Shown: positions 1 to 8,074 of the stretch, in pieces
Position numbering within the stretch: the stretch's first letter is position 1
Layout: each line of letters begins with the position of its first letter
NCBI RefSeq assembly: GCF_900103165.1
Contig: NZ_FNKY01000001.1
Location: 1,984,001 to 2,048,000, forward strand
Origin: Nitrosospira multiformis
GTDB taxonomy: Bacteria > Pseudomonadota > Gammaproteobacteria > Burkholderiales > Nitrosomonadaceae
DNA: 64,000 nt
Direction of reading: 5' to 3'
Notes under the pieces: model-generated
Seen by the model: only the letters and a program-made list of their open reading frames with translations
What the model was told of the DNA's origin: nothing
Databases searched by the model: none
Position numbers and translations under genes: made by a program

Positions 1-1
1 G

Positions 2-655
2 ATCACGATTGGTGTAAACCGGACCGAGAAGGTAGGTGTGAACGAGAGCATCACCATTGGTTCGAATCGGACCAAGTCTGTTGGAGCCAGCGAAACCGCG
101 TCGGTCGCCCTGCAACGAACTCACCTTGTTGGAGTGAACGAAACCATCGGTATCGGCGGTGCGCAGGAAGTGGGAATTGGCGGATTTCAGGCAATCGCGG
201 TTGGAGCCTATCAAACTACTAATGTGGGTGCGTACCAAAGCAACAATATTGGAGTGAACCAGAGTACCAATGTGGGTGCAGCCCAATCGGTGACAGTAGG
301 TGCTGCGCAGACTGTCAAGGTTGGCGCGAATCAATCCGTAAGCGTCGGGGCAAACCAGAGCGAATCGGTAGGGGGAAATGCATCCAAGAGTGTAAAGGGA
401 AATGATTCGCTTGGCGTTGATGGGAATCGCAGTGCAGACGTCAAGGGTGACGACAGCACCAAGATTGGTAAAAATCTAGTGATTGATGCCGGGGATTCGG
501 TCACGATCAAGACCGGCAGCGCGAGCATTAGCATGAAAAAGGATGGGACGATAGTGATCAAAGGCAAGGACATCACGGTCGAGGGCTCGGGTAAAATCAA
601 TATCAAGGCCGACAGCGATATCGTAATGAAGGGTTCCAAGATTCTTCAGAATTAG
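2..655 (+). CDS. vgrG: T6SS spike protein VgrG, C-terminal part (5' end outside window)
   Basis: The frame is open from the first bases, so the gene begins upstream and only about 217 C-terminal residues are visible. They form a long run of short repeats of the type V-G-x-N-x-S/T spaced every 8 residues, followed by motifs such as SISMKKDGTIVIKG. This is the gp5-like triple-stranded beta-helix at the C-terminus of VgrG, the trimeric spike on the T6SS tube that punctures target cells and carries effectors. The repeats resemble an internal start region (GTG at 38) but the same repeat continues upstream of it, so a start there is unlikely. It heads an effector cassette: the next gene starts 26 bp downstream. 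The OB-fold and gp27-like parts cannot be checked here. Confidence 0.85.
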   Translation: MTIGVNRTEKVGVNESITIGSNRTKSVGASETASVALQRTHLVGVNETIGIGGAQEVGIGGFQAIAVGAYQTTNVGAYQSNNIGVNQSTNVGAAQSVTVGAAQTVKVGANQSVSVGANQSESVGGNASKSVKGNDSLGVDGNRSADVKGDDSTKIGKNLVIDAGDSVTIKTGSASISMKKDGTIVIKGKDITVEGSGKINIKADSDIVMKGSKILQN

Positions 656-681
656 ACGCGTACCTTATTGGGAGGTGCAAA

Positions 682-1227
682 GTGAGTAGCAGGGATATCA
701 TCGAAGTAGAGAAAACACAAGTAGCCGAGGTGGAATCCGGGAGCGATCTCTTGCGTCCTCTGATGAAGGCAGGCCCGGTCAAAGCGCCACAATCTATTCC
801 CCAAGCTGGTATCGTAGTTGGCGAGCTGATCGGTATGACCAATGAAGGCCGCACACCGTTGGTCCGTTATCCGGGACAGACTGGCACCGTGGCGCTTCTC
901 GCCCGTACCATGGTAGATCTGCATGGGCCTCACATTGGCCGTCAGGTCGCACTCATGTTTGAAGGCGCCGACCCATCGCGGCCGATCATTATGGGTGTTC
1001 TGCAGGAAGGCGAAGGGTGGCCACGAGATCAGAAGCCTGAACAAGTCGAGGTCGACGTGGATGGCGAGCGTATGCTCGTCACGGCGAAAGAACAACTCGT
1101 GCTCCGCTGTGGCAAGGCCAGTATTACGTTAACCAAAGCTGGTAAGGTGATGATCAAGGGGAGCTACGTACTTAGCCGTTCCAGCGGCGTCAATCGCATC
1201 AAGGGTGGCTCTGTTCAGCTCAATTAA
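682..1227 (+). CDS. DUF6484-type T6SS accessory protein (mini-spike-like)
   Basis: This 181-residue protein starts at GTG with a good ribosome site (GGGAGGTG) just upstream. Residues about 40-108 (GIVVGELIGMTNEG onward, ending PIIMGVLQ) look like the DUF6484 domain, which is commonly encoded beside vgrG. The C-terminal 60 residues (LRCGKASITLTKAGKVMIKG, then an IKGGSVQLN end) resemble the last turns of the VgrG beta-helix. The protein therefore looks like a small OB-fold plus beta-helix tip without the gp27-like part. Its position between vgrG and a DUF2169 adaptor suggests a role in loading or capping the spike for the downstream effector. The family has no established biochemical function that I know of; the role is inferred from context. 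Confidence 0.75.
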   Translation: MSSRDIIEVEKTQVAEVESGSDLLRPLMKAGPVKAPQSIPQAGIVVGELIGMTNEGRTPLVRYPGQTGTVALLARTMVDLHGPHIGRQVALMFEGADPSRPIIMGVLQEGEGWPRDQKPEQVEVDVDGERMLVTAKEQLVLRCGKASITLTKAGKVMIKGSYVLSRSSGVNRIKGGSVQLN

Positions 1228-1242
1228 TCGCAAAAACCTCCC

Positions 1243-2358
1243 ATGGACCTTATCAACGTGACGCGCATGGTTGCCGGTTATACAATGGGCATGGAGTCAT
1301 CAGGTCGTGAGTGGCTGGTCGTTGTTGTCAAGGGTACGTTCTGCTTACCCCAATCCGATGGGAATGTTCAGTTGCATGCCGAACAGTTACCCCTGATCAT
1401 GGCCGATACTTTCACTGGTGAGCCCGGTTTCTCCGCGCCGGTATACGAAGTTGATTTTGCACCAAGCAAGCCGCGCTGTGACATCCTGCTTCTTGGCAGT
1501 GCCTACGCTCCGGAGGGTCGGCCTACGGCACGTGTACCCGTTGGGCTTCGCGTCGGCAACTGGAAAAAAACCTTCGCCGTTGTCGGTAACCGGTACTGGG
1601 ATAGTGGCGTGACGGGGGTTCGAGCTACCCCTGCTGAGCCATTCTTAATACAACCTTTTTCCTACGATGTCGCATTTGGCGGCGTCGACACGCATCATGA
1701 CGATCCGGCCAAGCACGTTGCCTTCATGCGTAATCCCATCGGTCAAGGTTTTCATAAACATCTTAAGAAGGAATGGGTGGATGGGACACCATTGCCTCAT
1801 ACTGAAGAGCTTAATCATTCGGTCGATACGCCGGACGGCGATTATGCCCCAATGGCCTTTGGTCCGATTGGGCGAGGCTGGGCATCGCGTCTACCGTACG
1901 CAGGGACTTATGACCAGAACTGGATAGATAACACCTTTCCTTTTTTACCCACCGACTTTAACGAAGCTTATTACCAAGCCGCGCCTCTGGATCAGCAAGT
2001 AGCCTATCCCAACGGGGGTGAAGAAGTGGTTCTGGTGAATCTAACACCTGAAGGGCGACTATCCTTTAAATTGCCGGCAATAGAAGTTCCGGTGGTATTT
2101 TTTCGCAAAAAAGAGGAACGACATGAAACCCAGGCGGTGCTCGACACCATTGTTATTGAACCCGATAAAGGTGTCTTTAGCCTGACTTGGCGTGCCAGTT
2201 TGCCACTAAAAAAAAATATGTTTGAAATTCCCCAAGTCCTTGCAGGCAGAATGTCTCGCGCTTGGTGGCGTGCAAGAGAGTCAAGTAAGACCTACTATCC
2301 TTCCTTGGCGCATTTGGCCAAAGCAAATAAATCTGAGGTCGACAAGGAAACGCTATGA
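1243..2358 (+). CDS. DUF2169 domain protein, probable T6SS effector adaptor
   Basis: This 371-residue protein has the DUF2169 pattern: an N-terminal WLVVVVKGTFCL strand, PRCDILLLGSAYAPEG near residue 85, then FDVAFGG-like SYDVAFGGVDTHHDDP, and PRGLGF-like AFGPIGRGW. DUF2169 proteins are encoded between vgrG and PAAR or effector genes and act as chaperone/adaptors that load effectors on the spike. The start ATG at 1243 follows the DUF6484 stop by 15 bp. The 3' end overlaps the next start by 4 bp (ATGA), which implies translational coupling. It most likely serves the DUF4150 protein two genes downstream. No signal peptide is seen, consistent with a cytoplasmic adaptor. Confidence 0.85.
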   Translation: MDLINVTRMVAGYTMGMESSGREWLVVVVKGTFCLPQSDGNVQLHAEQLPLIMADTFTGEPGFSAPVYEVDFAPSKPRCDILLLGSAYAPEGRPTARVPVGLRVGNWKKTFAVVGNRYWDSGVTGVRATPAEPFLIQPFSYDVAFGGVDTHHDDPAKHVAFMRNPIGQGFHKHLKKEWVDGTPLPHTEELNHSVDTPDGDYAPMAFGPIGRGWASRLPYAGTYDQNWIDNTFPFLPTDFNEAYYQAAPLDQQVAYPNGGEEVVLVNLTPEGRLSFKLPAIEVPVVFFRKKEERHETQAVLDTIVIEPDKGVFSLTWRASLPLKKNMFEIPQVLAGRMSRAWWRARESSKTYYPSLAHLAKANKSEVDKETL

Positions 2359-3395
2359 GCTGCTTCCCTTTAGCCATTACTGGAACAGGCTTGGTGACCG
2401 GTGTTGGTCTCAATGCAGAAGCTTCCTGCGCTGCAATCCGTTGTGCCATCGATAATTTCCAGGAAACCCGCTTTATGGATAAAGGGGGAGAATGGATAAT
2501 GGGTAGCGAAGTGCCGCTAGAACAACCTTGGCGAGGGAAAAGTAAATTGCTCAAAATGGCGACCGCTGCAATAAACGAATGTCTGGTCAATAATAAACAA
2601 ATCGCTCCTAAATCGACTCCCCTATTGCTTTGCTTGTCAGAGCACGAGCGAAAAGGGCGTATCATCAATGACGATAACCAGTTTTTTCTCGATTTGCAGG
2701 ATGAGTTGGGCGTGGAGTTTCACGAACAATCCCGTGTCATCGCCCAAGGCCAAGTTTCGATCGCCATTGCACTCAAACATGCCAGAGTGCTACTTCAGGA
2801 ATCGGAGATCAATTATATTTTGATTGCTGCGACCGACAGTTTGCTGGTTGGATCAACTTTATCTCATTATGAAAAAAATGAGCGATTGTTAACCAGTCAA
2901 AATTCCAATGGCTTTATCCCAGGTGAGGCCGGTGCTGCTTTGCTGATTGAACCTGTTTATGCTACACAGGAAAATAAACTTGTTTGTCATGGATTGGGTT
3001 TTGGGGTTGAAAAAGCTCATGTATATTCGGAAGAACCTCTAAGGGCTGACGGCTTAACGGCTGCTATTAAGGAGTCGTTAGATAATGCAGGCTATGAAAT
3101 GGGCGATCTGGATTTCAGAGTTACCGGGGTATCGGGAGAACAATATTATTTTAAGGAAGCAAGCCTCACTTTGCTTCGGCTACTTAGAGAACGCAAAGAA
3201 GAATTCGATATTTGGCATCCTGCTGATTGCATCGGTGAAATTGGCGCTGTTATGGGCGTGGCAATGGTTGCCGTTCTAAAGTCTGCCTGCGAAAAAGGCT
3301 ATGCCAAAGGTAACCACATATTAGCCCATTTGGGTAATGATTATGGCAAACGTTCTTCGATGATATTTTCTTGGCAAAGAGCCGACAGTCAATAA
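2355..3395 (+). CDS. Beta-ketoacyl synthase-like (thiolase-fold) protein lacking catalytic residues, T6SS cassette
   Basis: This 346-residue protein begins like a ketosynthase (AITGTGLVTGVGLNAEASCAAI) and keeps core features such as GFIPGEAGAALLIEP near residue 190. The nucleophile-elbow segment that normally reads ACATS is IAQGQVSIAIAL here, without cysteine. The C-terminal GH-containing motif is replaced by DCIGEIGAVMG, without histidine. The condensing reaction should therefore be impossible, and the fold is probably used for binding. Thiolase-like proteins of this kind recur between DUF2169 and DUF4150 genes in T6SS cassettes, so an adaptor or effector-stabilising role is inferred. The gene is AT-richer than its upstream neighbours and overlaps genes on both sides (ATGA and TAATG junctions). 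Confidence 0.8.
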   Translation: MSCFPLAITGTGLVTGVGLNAEASCAAIRCAIDNFQETRFMDKGGEWIMGSEVPLEQPWRGKSKLLKMATAAINECLVNNKQIAPKSTPLLLCLSEHERKGRIINDDNQFFLDLQDELGVEFHEQSRVIAQGQVSIAIALKHARVLLQESEINYILIAATDSLLVGSTLSHYEKNERLLTSQNSNGFIPGEAGAALLIEPVYATQENKLVCHGLGFGVEKAHVYSEEPLRADGLTAAIKESLDNAGYEMGDLDFRVTGVSGEQYYFKEASLTLLRLLRERKEEFDIWHPADCIGEIGAVMGVAMVAVLKSACEKGYAKGNHILAHLGNDYGKRSSMIFSWQRADSQ

Positions 3396-4363
3396 TGTCG
3401 AATCAAGTTTTTGCCAATGGTAGAGAAATTGCCTGTAAAGCAGGAGCAGGCAAAACGATCTGTGCTATGCCGGATGTTTGTTTTACCCCGCCTGAAAATC
3501 CTGCGACCCCTCCTGGTGTCCCAGTACCTTATCCAAATACTGGTTTAGCCTCTGATACAACTGAGGGTAGCAAAAGTGTGATGATCTCCGGTAAAGAGGT
3601 TATGTTAAAACACATTTCTTATTTTAAAACTTTAACGGGAGACGAAGCTGGTTGTGCAACAAAAAAGGGCGTAATAACCAGCAAGAACAAGGGAAAAGTC
3701 TATTTTGAAGCTTGGTCGATGGATGTGAAATTCGAAGGCGAGAATATTGATCGGCATTTAGATTTGACGACGACTAATCACGCTTCCGATCCTGGTGATG
3801 CGCCACCGTGGCCTTATCAAGATAGCATGGCTCCATCCGGAGTTGGGCCAGAACATGACATCATGTGCGCCATAAAAAAATGTGATAAAGCGGACGAAAA
3901 TGGAAAACCATATGACGTCAGTAAGACAGCAAAGGGCGGGAGTATGCCCCCTAATAGCAGGTGTAGTGCGCTTGGGTCGAAAAAGCATACCTGTGTAAAG
4001 AAGACCTTAGAGAAGAAAAAGCAAAATAATGTTGCATGTGAGCAGACCTTTGATATGACAAAAAATCCTCCTGCAGCTTGCTCTCAAAGCCCGGGGCGTG
4101 GATTAGGGCGGCGGCCTGACATCATAGTCGGGGATCCAAGTGCGAGCCCAAGGAATATTGATGTCTATGATGCCAAGTTTCCTTGTTCGTCGGGATCGAC
4201 CTCTCGACCGGTTAGTGGTCAGCAATACATGACTGCGAAGCGTGCAAGGAATGGAGGACGGCCGCTAAAGGAAGAGAAAGATTACAAAACTATTGCCGGA
4301 CAGGGCAGATCGAAGGTACTTACGCCTGAGGATTGTAAGAACGAAAAGTGTGAGGGCGATTAG
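3395..4363 (+). CDS. DUF4150 (PAAR-like) T6SS effector with probable PD-(D/E)XK nuclease C-terminus
   Basis: The ATG at 3395 overlaps the previous stop (TAATG), giving 322 residues. Residues 1-130 (MSNQVFANGREIACKAGAG, PPGVPVPYPNTGLASDT, the TGDEAGC motif) are typical of DUF4150, a PAAR-like tip domain of T6SS spikes. The C-terminal third is variable and cysteine-rich. Around 239-261 it shows RRPDIIV followed by VYDAKFPC, which fits the D...(D/E)xK core of restriction-endonuclease-fold nucleases such as VRR-NUC-type T6SS toxins. I infer a DNA-targeting effector delivered on the VgrG tip. The gene is AT-rich compared with the T6SS core. Directly abutting downstream (0 bp) is a DUF3396 immunity-type gene, which supports the toxin call. 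The nuclease assignment rests on motif spacing only. Confidence 0.75.
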   Translation: MSNQVFANGREIACKAGAGKTICAMPDVCFTPPENPATPPGVPVPYPNTGLASDTTEGSKSVMISGKEVMLKHISYFKTLTGDEAGCATKKGVITSKNKGKVYFEAWSMDVKFEGENIDRHLDLTTTNHASDPGDAPPWPYQDSMAPSGVGPEHDIMCAIKKCDKADENGKPYDVSKTAKGGSMPPNSRCSALGSKKHTCVKKTLEKKKQNNVACEQTFDMTKNPPAACSQSPGRGLGRRPDIIVGDPSASPRNIDVYDAKFPCSSGSTSRPVSGQQYMTAKRARNGGRPLKEEKDYKTIAGQGRSKVLTPEDCKNEKCEGD

Positions 4364-5308
4364 ATGCAGCTGCCATTAGATTTACATCGCTTCGAGTTGC
4401 GAAGCAAAGAAGAGAACGTCAGGATCGTCTCGCTCGCCTACGATCTGGTGCTCTACACGGACAGAATCCTGTCGGAAGTTCCCGAGGCAGTGCTCTATGC
4501 TTACGATCGGTTCCTAAGAATAGTACCCCCGGGCACGCTGCGCTGGTATCTGACAGAAAGCATGTCGAAGCATAAAGCGATTACGCCTCGTAGCATGGAT
4601 ATGTTAGGTGGCTGGCTTAAGCTTGGATCGTCGAGCCGTGAAATTATTAACATCGAACTTCGAGATGGACAAGATTTTACGAACACTGCGGACTTCGTAT
4701 TCTTTGTATATGGGGGTGAACCAACGTATCCGCGACATAGATTTGAGGCTAACATGATAAGGCTTTGTTTTCCTCCAGAATGGGGTGCTACTCGTCACCT
4801 AGAACTCTATCATCTTGCCAAGGATATATGCCACCATTTTCCCTTTCAATCTGGGCATTCTGGATATGTATTGCAGACGTCAAAATATGTTCAAGAAGAA
4901 AGTGAGTTTCAAGCTTTTAAGCTCGGTATGCAATTTCCATGCGTCGATATCCGAAACGAAATAACAGATCTTATCGCGGTACGGGATGCTATTAAGGGCG
5001 TTAACTGGCTTACCATGTTATGTGATGATTTTGTCGATCGAATTCGCGGACGCTTACCTTTGAGCGCCTCTCTGCCACCCAGTGCAGAGATTATTCGTGT
5101 AGATGGAGGCGTCATCCTGAAGGCAGGTAATCATCCGATCTTAGGGGATTTAGATACTGGCGAGGACATCTCGCTGTACAAGGCGGTCTACCGGTTAGTT
5201 GAGCCTCTGCAGCGTGCCGCGAGGGATAAGTATAGTTCCTTCCTATTGCCGGGCGGCGATCATGTCGCCAAGACGCAGCGTTGGTTGAGGAGGCTGGGAG
5301 ATGACTAA
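4364..5308 (+). CDS. DUF3396-type type VI immunity protein
   Basis: The ATG follows the effector stop without a gap. The 314-residue product matches the DUF3396/TsiV-like pattern: GTLRWYLTESMSKHKAITP near residues 62-80, an IELRDG strand, then NMIRLCFPPEW and a C-terminal GGVILKAGNHPILGDLDTGE segment. Members are immunity proteins paired with T6SS effectors. No signal peptide is present, so it should act in the cytoplasm, consistent with neutralising a nuclease. Its 3' end overlaps the next gene by 8 bp. That it neutralises the preceding DUF4150 protein is inferred from adjacency. DUF3396 proteins are linked to several different toxin classes, so the pairing does not by itself prove a nuclease. 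Confidence 0.75.
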   Translation: MQLPLDLHRFELRSKEENVRIVSLAYDLVLYTDRILSEVPEAVLYAYDRFLRIVPPGTLRWYLTESMSKHKAITPRSMDMLGGWLKLGSSSREIINIELRDGQDFTNTADFVFFVYGGEPTYPRHRFEANMIRLCFPPEWGATRHLELYHLAKDICHHFPFQSGHSGYVLQTSKYVQEESEFQAFKLGMQFPCVDIRNEITDLIAVRDAIKGVNWLTMLCDDFVDRIRGRLPLSASLPPSAEIIRVDGGVILKAGNHPILGDLDTGEDISLYKAVYRLVEPLQRAARDKYSSFLLPGGDHVAKTQRWLRRLGDD

Positions 5309-6083
5309 CCACGTGTTTAAGTTCACCGTGGTCTGGGATAAGGCCTTGGCGCAGCAGTTTTCGATTGACTTTGTTTTGGCTTCCAATGCATCTCTATCAC
5401 ACATTGCGGAGTTGTCGAAGTGTTTAAGGGCATTTGTTCAGGTCGGAGTGCATGGAGGGTTTGTCGAGCCAACCGAAGCTCCTCATGAAGGGAGCTTGAG
5501 CTTAGTGAGTCAGGACTTTGGTAACCCTGAGAAACCGAGGTTTTTACTTGAAGCAAGATCAATTGACGTTCGTGCCTTCCTGGTTCTGCAAAATCTTGTC
5601 GCGAGGTTTAGCAGACGAGTGCACCGGGTATACGGAGTTGAAGTTAGAAGCCTGGCTCCCTTGGCTGGAGACGTTCATGTTCTGTTTCCACCGTTGACTT
5701 GGGATAATGCCCATGACCTCTACCCGGGTCTATCGAGCTTTATTAGTGTACGAGTTCAAATCGAAGATCCACAGGATTATCATAAAGGACGCAGATGTGT
5801 TGTCGAGTTTCAGCAACCTGAAGTACGTGAGAAACTGGAGCTTCTTCGAGAGTGGATTAACCATTGGGCTACTATTGTTGAACTTGGCGGATATTCTTTG
5901 CCCGTTAGAGAGGCACACGAAGCCGAAGCGTGGGTTGACGTACTCCAGATCTACGATGAGTACTCCGTAGAGGTAGTGTTCTCGCTGTTTGAAGCTGCGG
6001 AAGAAGCTTGGAAGCCTTTGATTAATCTCTTGGATCGTTTCTCCATTGAGATTGGATCCCTTGCTCTAGTATCAGTAGAGTAG
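5301..6083 (+). CDS. Unknown protein in effector-immunity cassette
   Basis: This 260-residue protein overlaps the immunity gene by 8 bp and is therefore probably co-translated. I do not recognise a family. It has no signal peptide or transmembrane segment. It alternates beta-strand-like stretches (FKFTVVWDK, VHVLFPPLTW, SVRVQIEDP) with acidic helices (LELLREWINHW) and ends ELYVVFSLFE-like VEVVFSLFEAAEEAW. Its position last in the vgrG cassette, before a decayed transposase, makes a second immunity protein or an immunity co-factor the simplest guess. It could also be a cargo gene unrelated to toxicity. The 520 bp downstream contain only a transposase remnant. Confidence 0.5.
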   Translation: MTNHVFKFTVVWDKALAQQFSIDFVLASNASLSHIAELSKCLRAFVQVGVHGGFVEPTEAPHEGSLSLVSQDFGNPEKPRFLLEARSIDVRAFLVLQNLVARFSRRVHRVYGVEVRSLAPLAGDVHVLFPPLTWDNAHDLYPGLSSFISVRVQIEDPQDYHKGRRCVVEFQQPEVREKLELLREWINHWATIVELGGYSLPVREAHEAEAWVDVLQIYDEYSVEVVFSLFEAAEEAWKPLINLLDRFSIEIGSLALVSVE

Positions 6084-6167
6084 AAAGATTAACTCGCAAT
6101 GTGGAACTATGGATGAGTTCCTTTGAATATTACCGGGTAGTACAAGACATGGGGTCAGGATGGCTTT

Positions 6168-6490
6168 TTAGCATGTCAAGACCCTTGCGAAGATAGACAC
6201 CGGTTTCTGGACGTGCTGTCAGAGCTTGTGAATGACTTCAACTGGGCCGTTTATGCCTATTCCTATTGTTTGATGAACAACCACTATCCTCTGCTGATCG
6301 AAATTCCGGAAAGTAATTTGTCTAGGGGCATGCGCCAATTGAACGGAGTTTACACACAGCGTTTAATTGCGGGCATGGGCGGGTGGGGCATGTATTCCGG
6401 GGCCGTTATAAGATACCGTGTAGAAGGAATTGTACCTGTTGGAACTGGCCCGCTACGTTGCCCTCAACTCGGTCAGGTGCGCAGCGGCTT
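6168..6490 (+). pseudogene. REP-associated (Y1/HUH) transposase remnant, multiply frameshifted
   Basis: Homology to the TnpA_REP/Y1 transposase family is split over three frames. The first frame gives CEDRHRFLDVLSELVNDF and then YCLMNNHYPLLIEIPESNL and GMRQLNGVYTQ. A second frame (about 6371-6415) gives GHGRVGHVFRGRYK. A third (about 6427-6475) gives LYLLELARYVALNSVR. At least two indels are therefore needed to rebuild the protein. The catalytic HUH motif, normally NHVHLL, reads NHYPLL and has lost its second histidine. The N-terminal RGN segment is not recognisable. The rest of the 6084-6603 gap holds nothing else I can support. REP-like palindromes of the kind such enzymes mobilise occur elsewhere in the window (54608, 54724, 59000, 60607). 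Confidence 0.85.
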
Positions 6491-6603
6491 AATACTTGGC
6501 TCGTAATATTGGTATTTGACGTGTTAGAGGGGTCGGGTTTGAATTAATTTGGAAACTGCGGCTGCCACAAGCATTAGCATTAACAAAATGAAGGGATTTG
6601 CCA

Positions 6604-7866
6604 ATGTTAGCCAACTTTCTGGAACCCATACCACATATTATTCAGCAGCACGCTGAGGAAGCCGCGCACCTGCGGCATATGCGCTCGACTCTTGTATCTG
6701 CCCCACACGTTAAACTCCATCACCTCCGCCGTCTCGACGACCGTCTTGCTGCCCATCTCGATGGCCTCGCAGTAGCGGGTGAGTATGGCTCAAATGCGTG
6801 CGAGGCCGCGCTGGAGTCGCCCGGCATTGGCGAAGTGTTCGCGGCAACCGTGCGGGCGATCATGGAGAAGGATGAGCGGCGGCTGGATAAGCTGTTTGCC
6901 TTGGCGGGTGCCGTGCCGAAAGCCCAGCCCGGTCTGATTTCCGCCTTTGGCTGGGTTTCGGCCCCTTACCTGGAAGGCACTGTCGCAACGCTGCTTGCCT
7001 CAATGGAACCCTTCAGGCGGCAGACGGGCATCACCGCCTGCGTCATGCATCGCGTTGATCCGGGTGCGACACTTACGCAGTCACTTACCCATTCTGAGCC
7101 GAGTCTTCGTGCTCGTGCTTTGCGCGCGGTGGGTGAACTGGGGCAGCGAGATCTGCTTGTGTCGTGTTTGAGTGTGTTGGAAGATGAAGATGCCGGGGTA
7201 CGCTTCTGGGCGGCCTGGTCGGCGGTGTTGCTGGGAAATCGGGAGAAGGCGGTCAAGGTGTTGGAAAGCTTTTTGCTTTTGCCCAATGCTTATCGAGAGC
7301 GCGCGCTGCGGCTGTTGCTGAAAGTACTCGATCTACCGAGCGCCCAACAACTGCTCAAGACAGTTGCGCAGGACCCCAACAAGCGGCTGGTGATTCAGGG
7401 CGCAGGCATCGCTGGCGATCCCTATTACATACCCTGGCTGATCAAGCAGATGGAGGATCTGAAGCTCACTCGCGTTGCCGGTGAATCGTTCAGCTTCATT
7501 ACCGGGCTTGATCTTGCCTACCTCGATCTCGAACGTAAGCCGCCTGAGGGTGTTGAGTTCGGTCCGAACGACGATCCGGAAGATGACAATGTTGCGATGG
7601 ATGAAGACGACAGCTTGCCGTGGCCCGATCCGGTAAAGATTCAAGCGTGGTGGGACGCGAACAAATCTTGCTTTACCAATGGTGTACGCTACTTCATGGG
7701 CGCGCCGGTTACGCGCGAACACTGCATCCATGTGCTCAAGGAAGGGTACCAGCGCCAGCGTATTGCAGCGGCTGAGTATCTATGTCTGCTCGCACCCGGC
7801 ACACAGCTGTTTCCTACCAGTGCCCCCGCATGGCGGCAGCAACGCTGGCTGGCGAAGATGGGCTGA
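6604..7866 (+). CDS. TIGR02270-family HEAT-repeat-like protein, T6SS-associated
   Basis: I place the start at ATG 6604, seven bases after AAGGGA, rather than at the TTG two codons upstream. The 420-residue protein matches the TIGR02270 pattern, found beside T6SS genes: an RLDDRLAAHLDGL motif near residues 43-55, then helical HEAT-like repeats (SLRARALRAVGELGQRDLL, DAGVRFWAAWSAVLLGNRE), an FSFITGLDL segment and a WPDPVKIQAWW motif near residue 345. The family's biochemical role is unknown. Helical repeats suggest a scaffold. It stands between the effector cassette and the signalling block. A short acidic insertion (DDPEDDNVAMDEDD) precedes the C-terminal part. Confidence 0.7.
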   Translation: MLANFLEPIPHIIQQHAEEAAHLRHMRSTLVSAPHVKLHHLRRLDDRLAAHLDGLAVAGEYGSNACEAALESPGIGEVFAATVRAIMEKDERRLDKLFALAGAVPKAQPGLISAFGWVSAPYLEGTVATLLASMEPFRRQTGITACVMHRVDPGATLTQSLTHSEPSLRARALRAVGELGQRDLLVSCLSVLEDEDAGVRFWAAWSAVLLGNREKAVKVLESFLLLPNAYRERALRLLLKVLDLPSAQQLLKTVAQDPNKRLVIQGAGIAGDPYYIPWLIKQMEDLKLTRVAGESFSFITGLDLAYLDLERKPPEGVEFGPNDDPEDDNVAMDEDDSLPWPDPVKIQAWWDANKSCFTNGVRYFMGAPVTREHCIHVLKEGYQRQRIAAAEYLCLLAPGTQLFPTSAPAWRQQRWLAKMG

Positions 7867-8074
7867 ATTTGGGTATTCCAGATGCTGGAATGGCTGGAAC
7901 GGCATCCTGCCGTATTGCAATAAGAGTCTGACTTTGAGAGGAGAGAAGAGGCTCATGGCTTCAGCGAATTACGCGGCCTCTTCCGGGGAGTAATATGGCA
8001 TTATTGTGCGAATGGTGGACAAGGCGGATCTACTGAGTAGTTCAGAGGAAGCGGCAACACAGGGGAGGCGAAAT

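Noticed and set aside
2-420. Regular short DNA repeats at the window start, considered as a tandem repeat or CRISPR-like array
   Set aside because: The periodicity is that of the 8-residue VgrG beta-helix repeat, in frame and without spacers.
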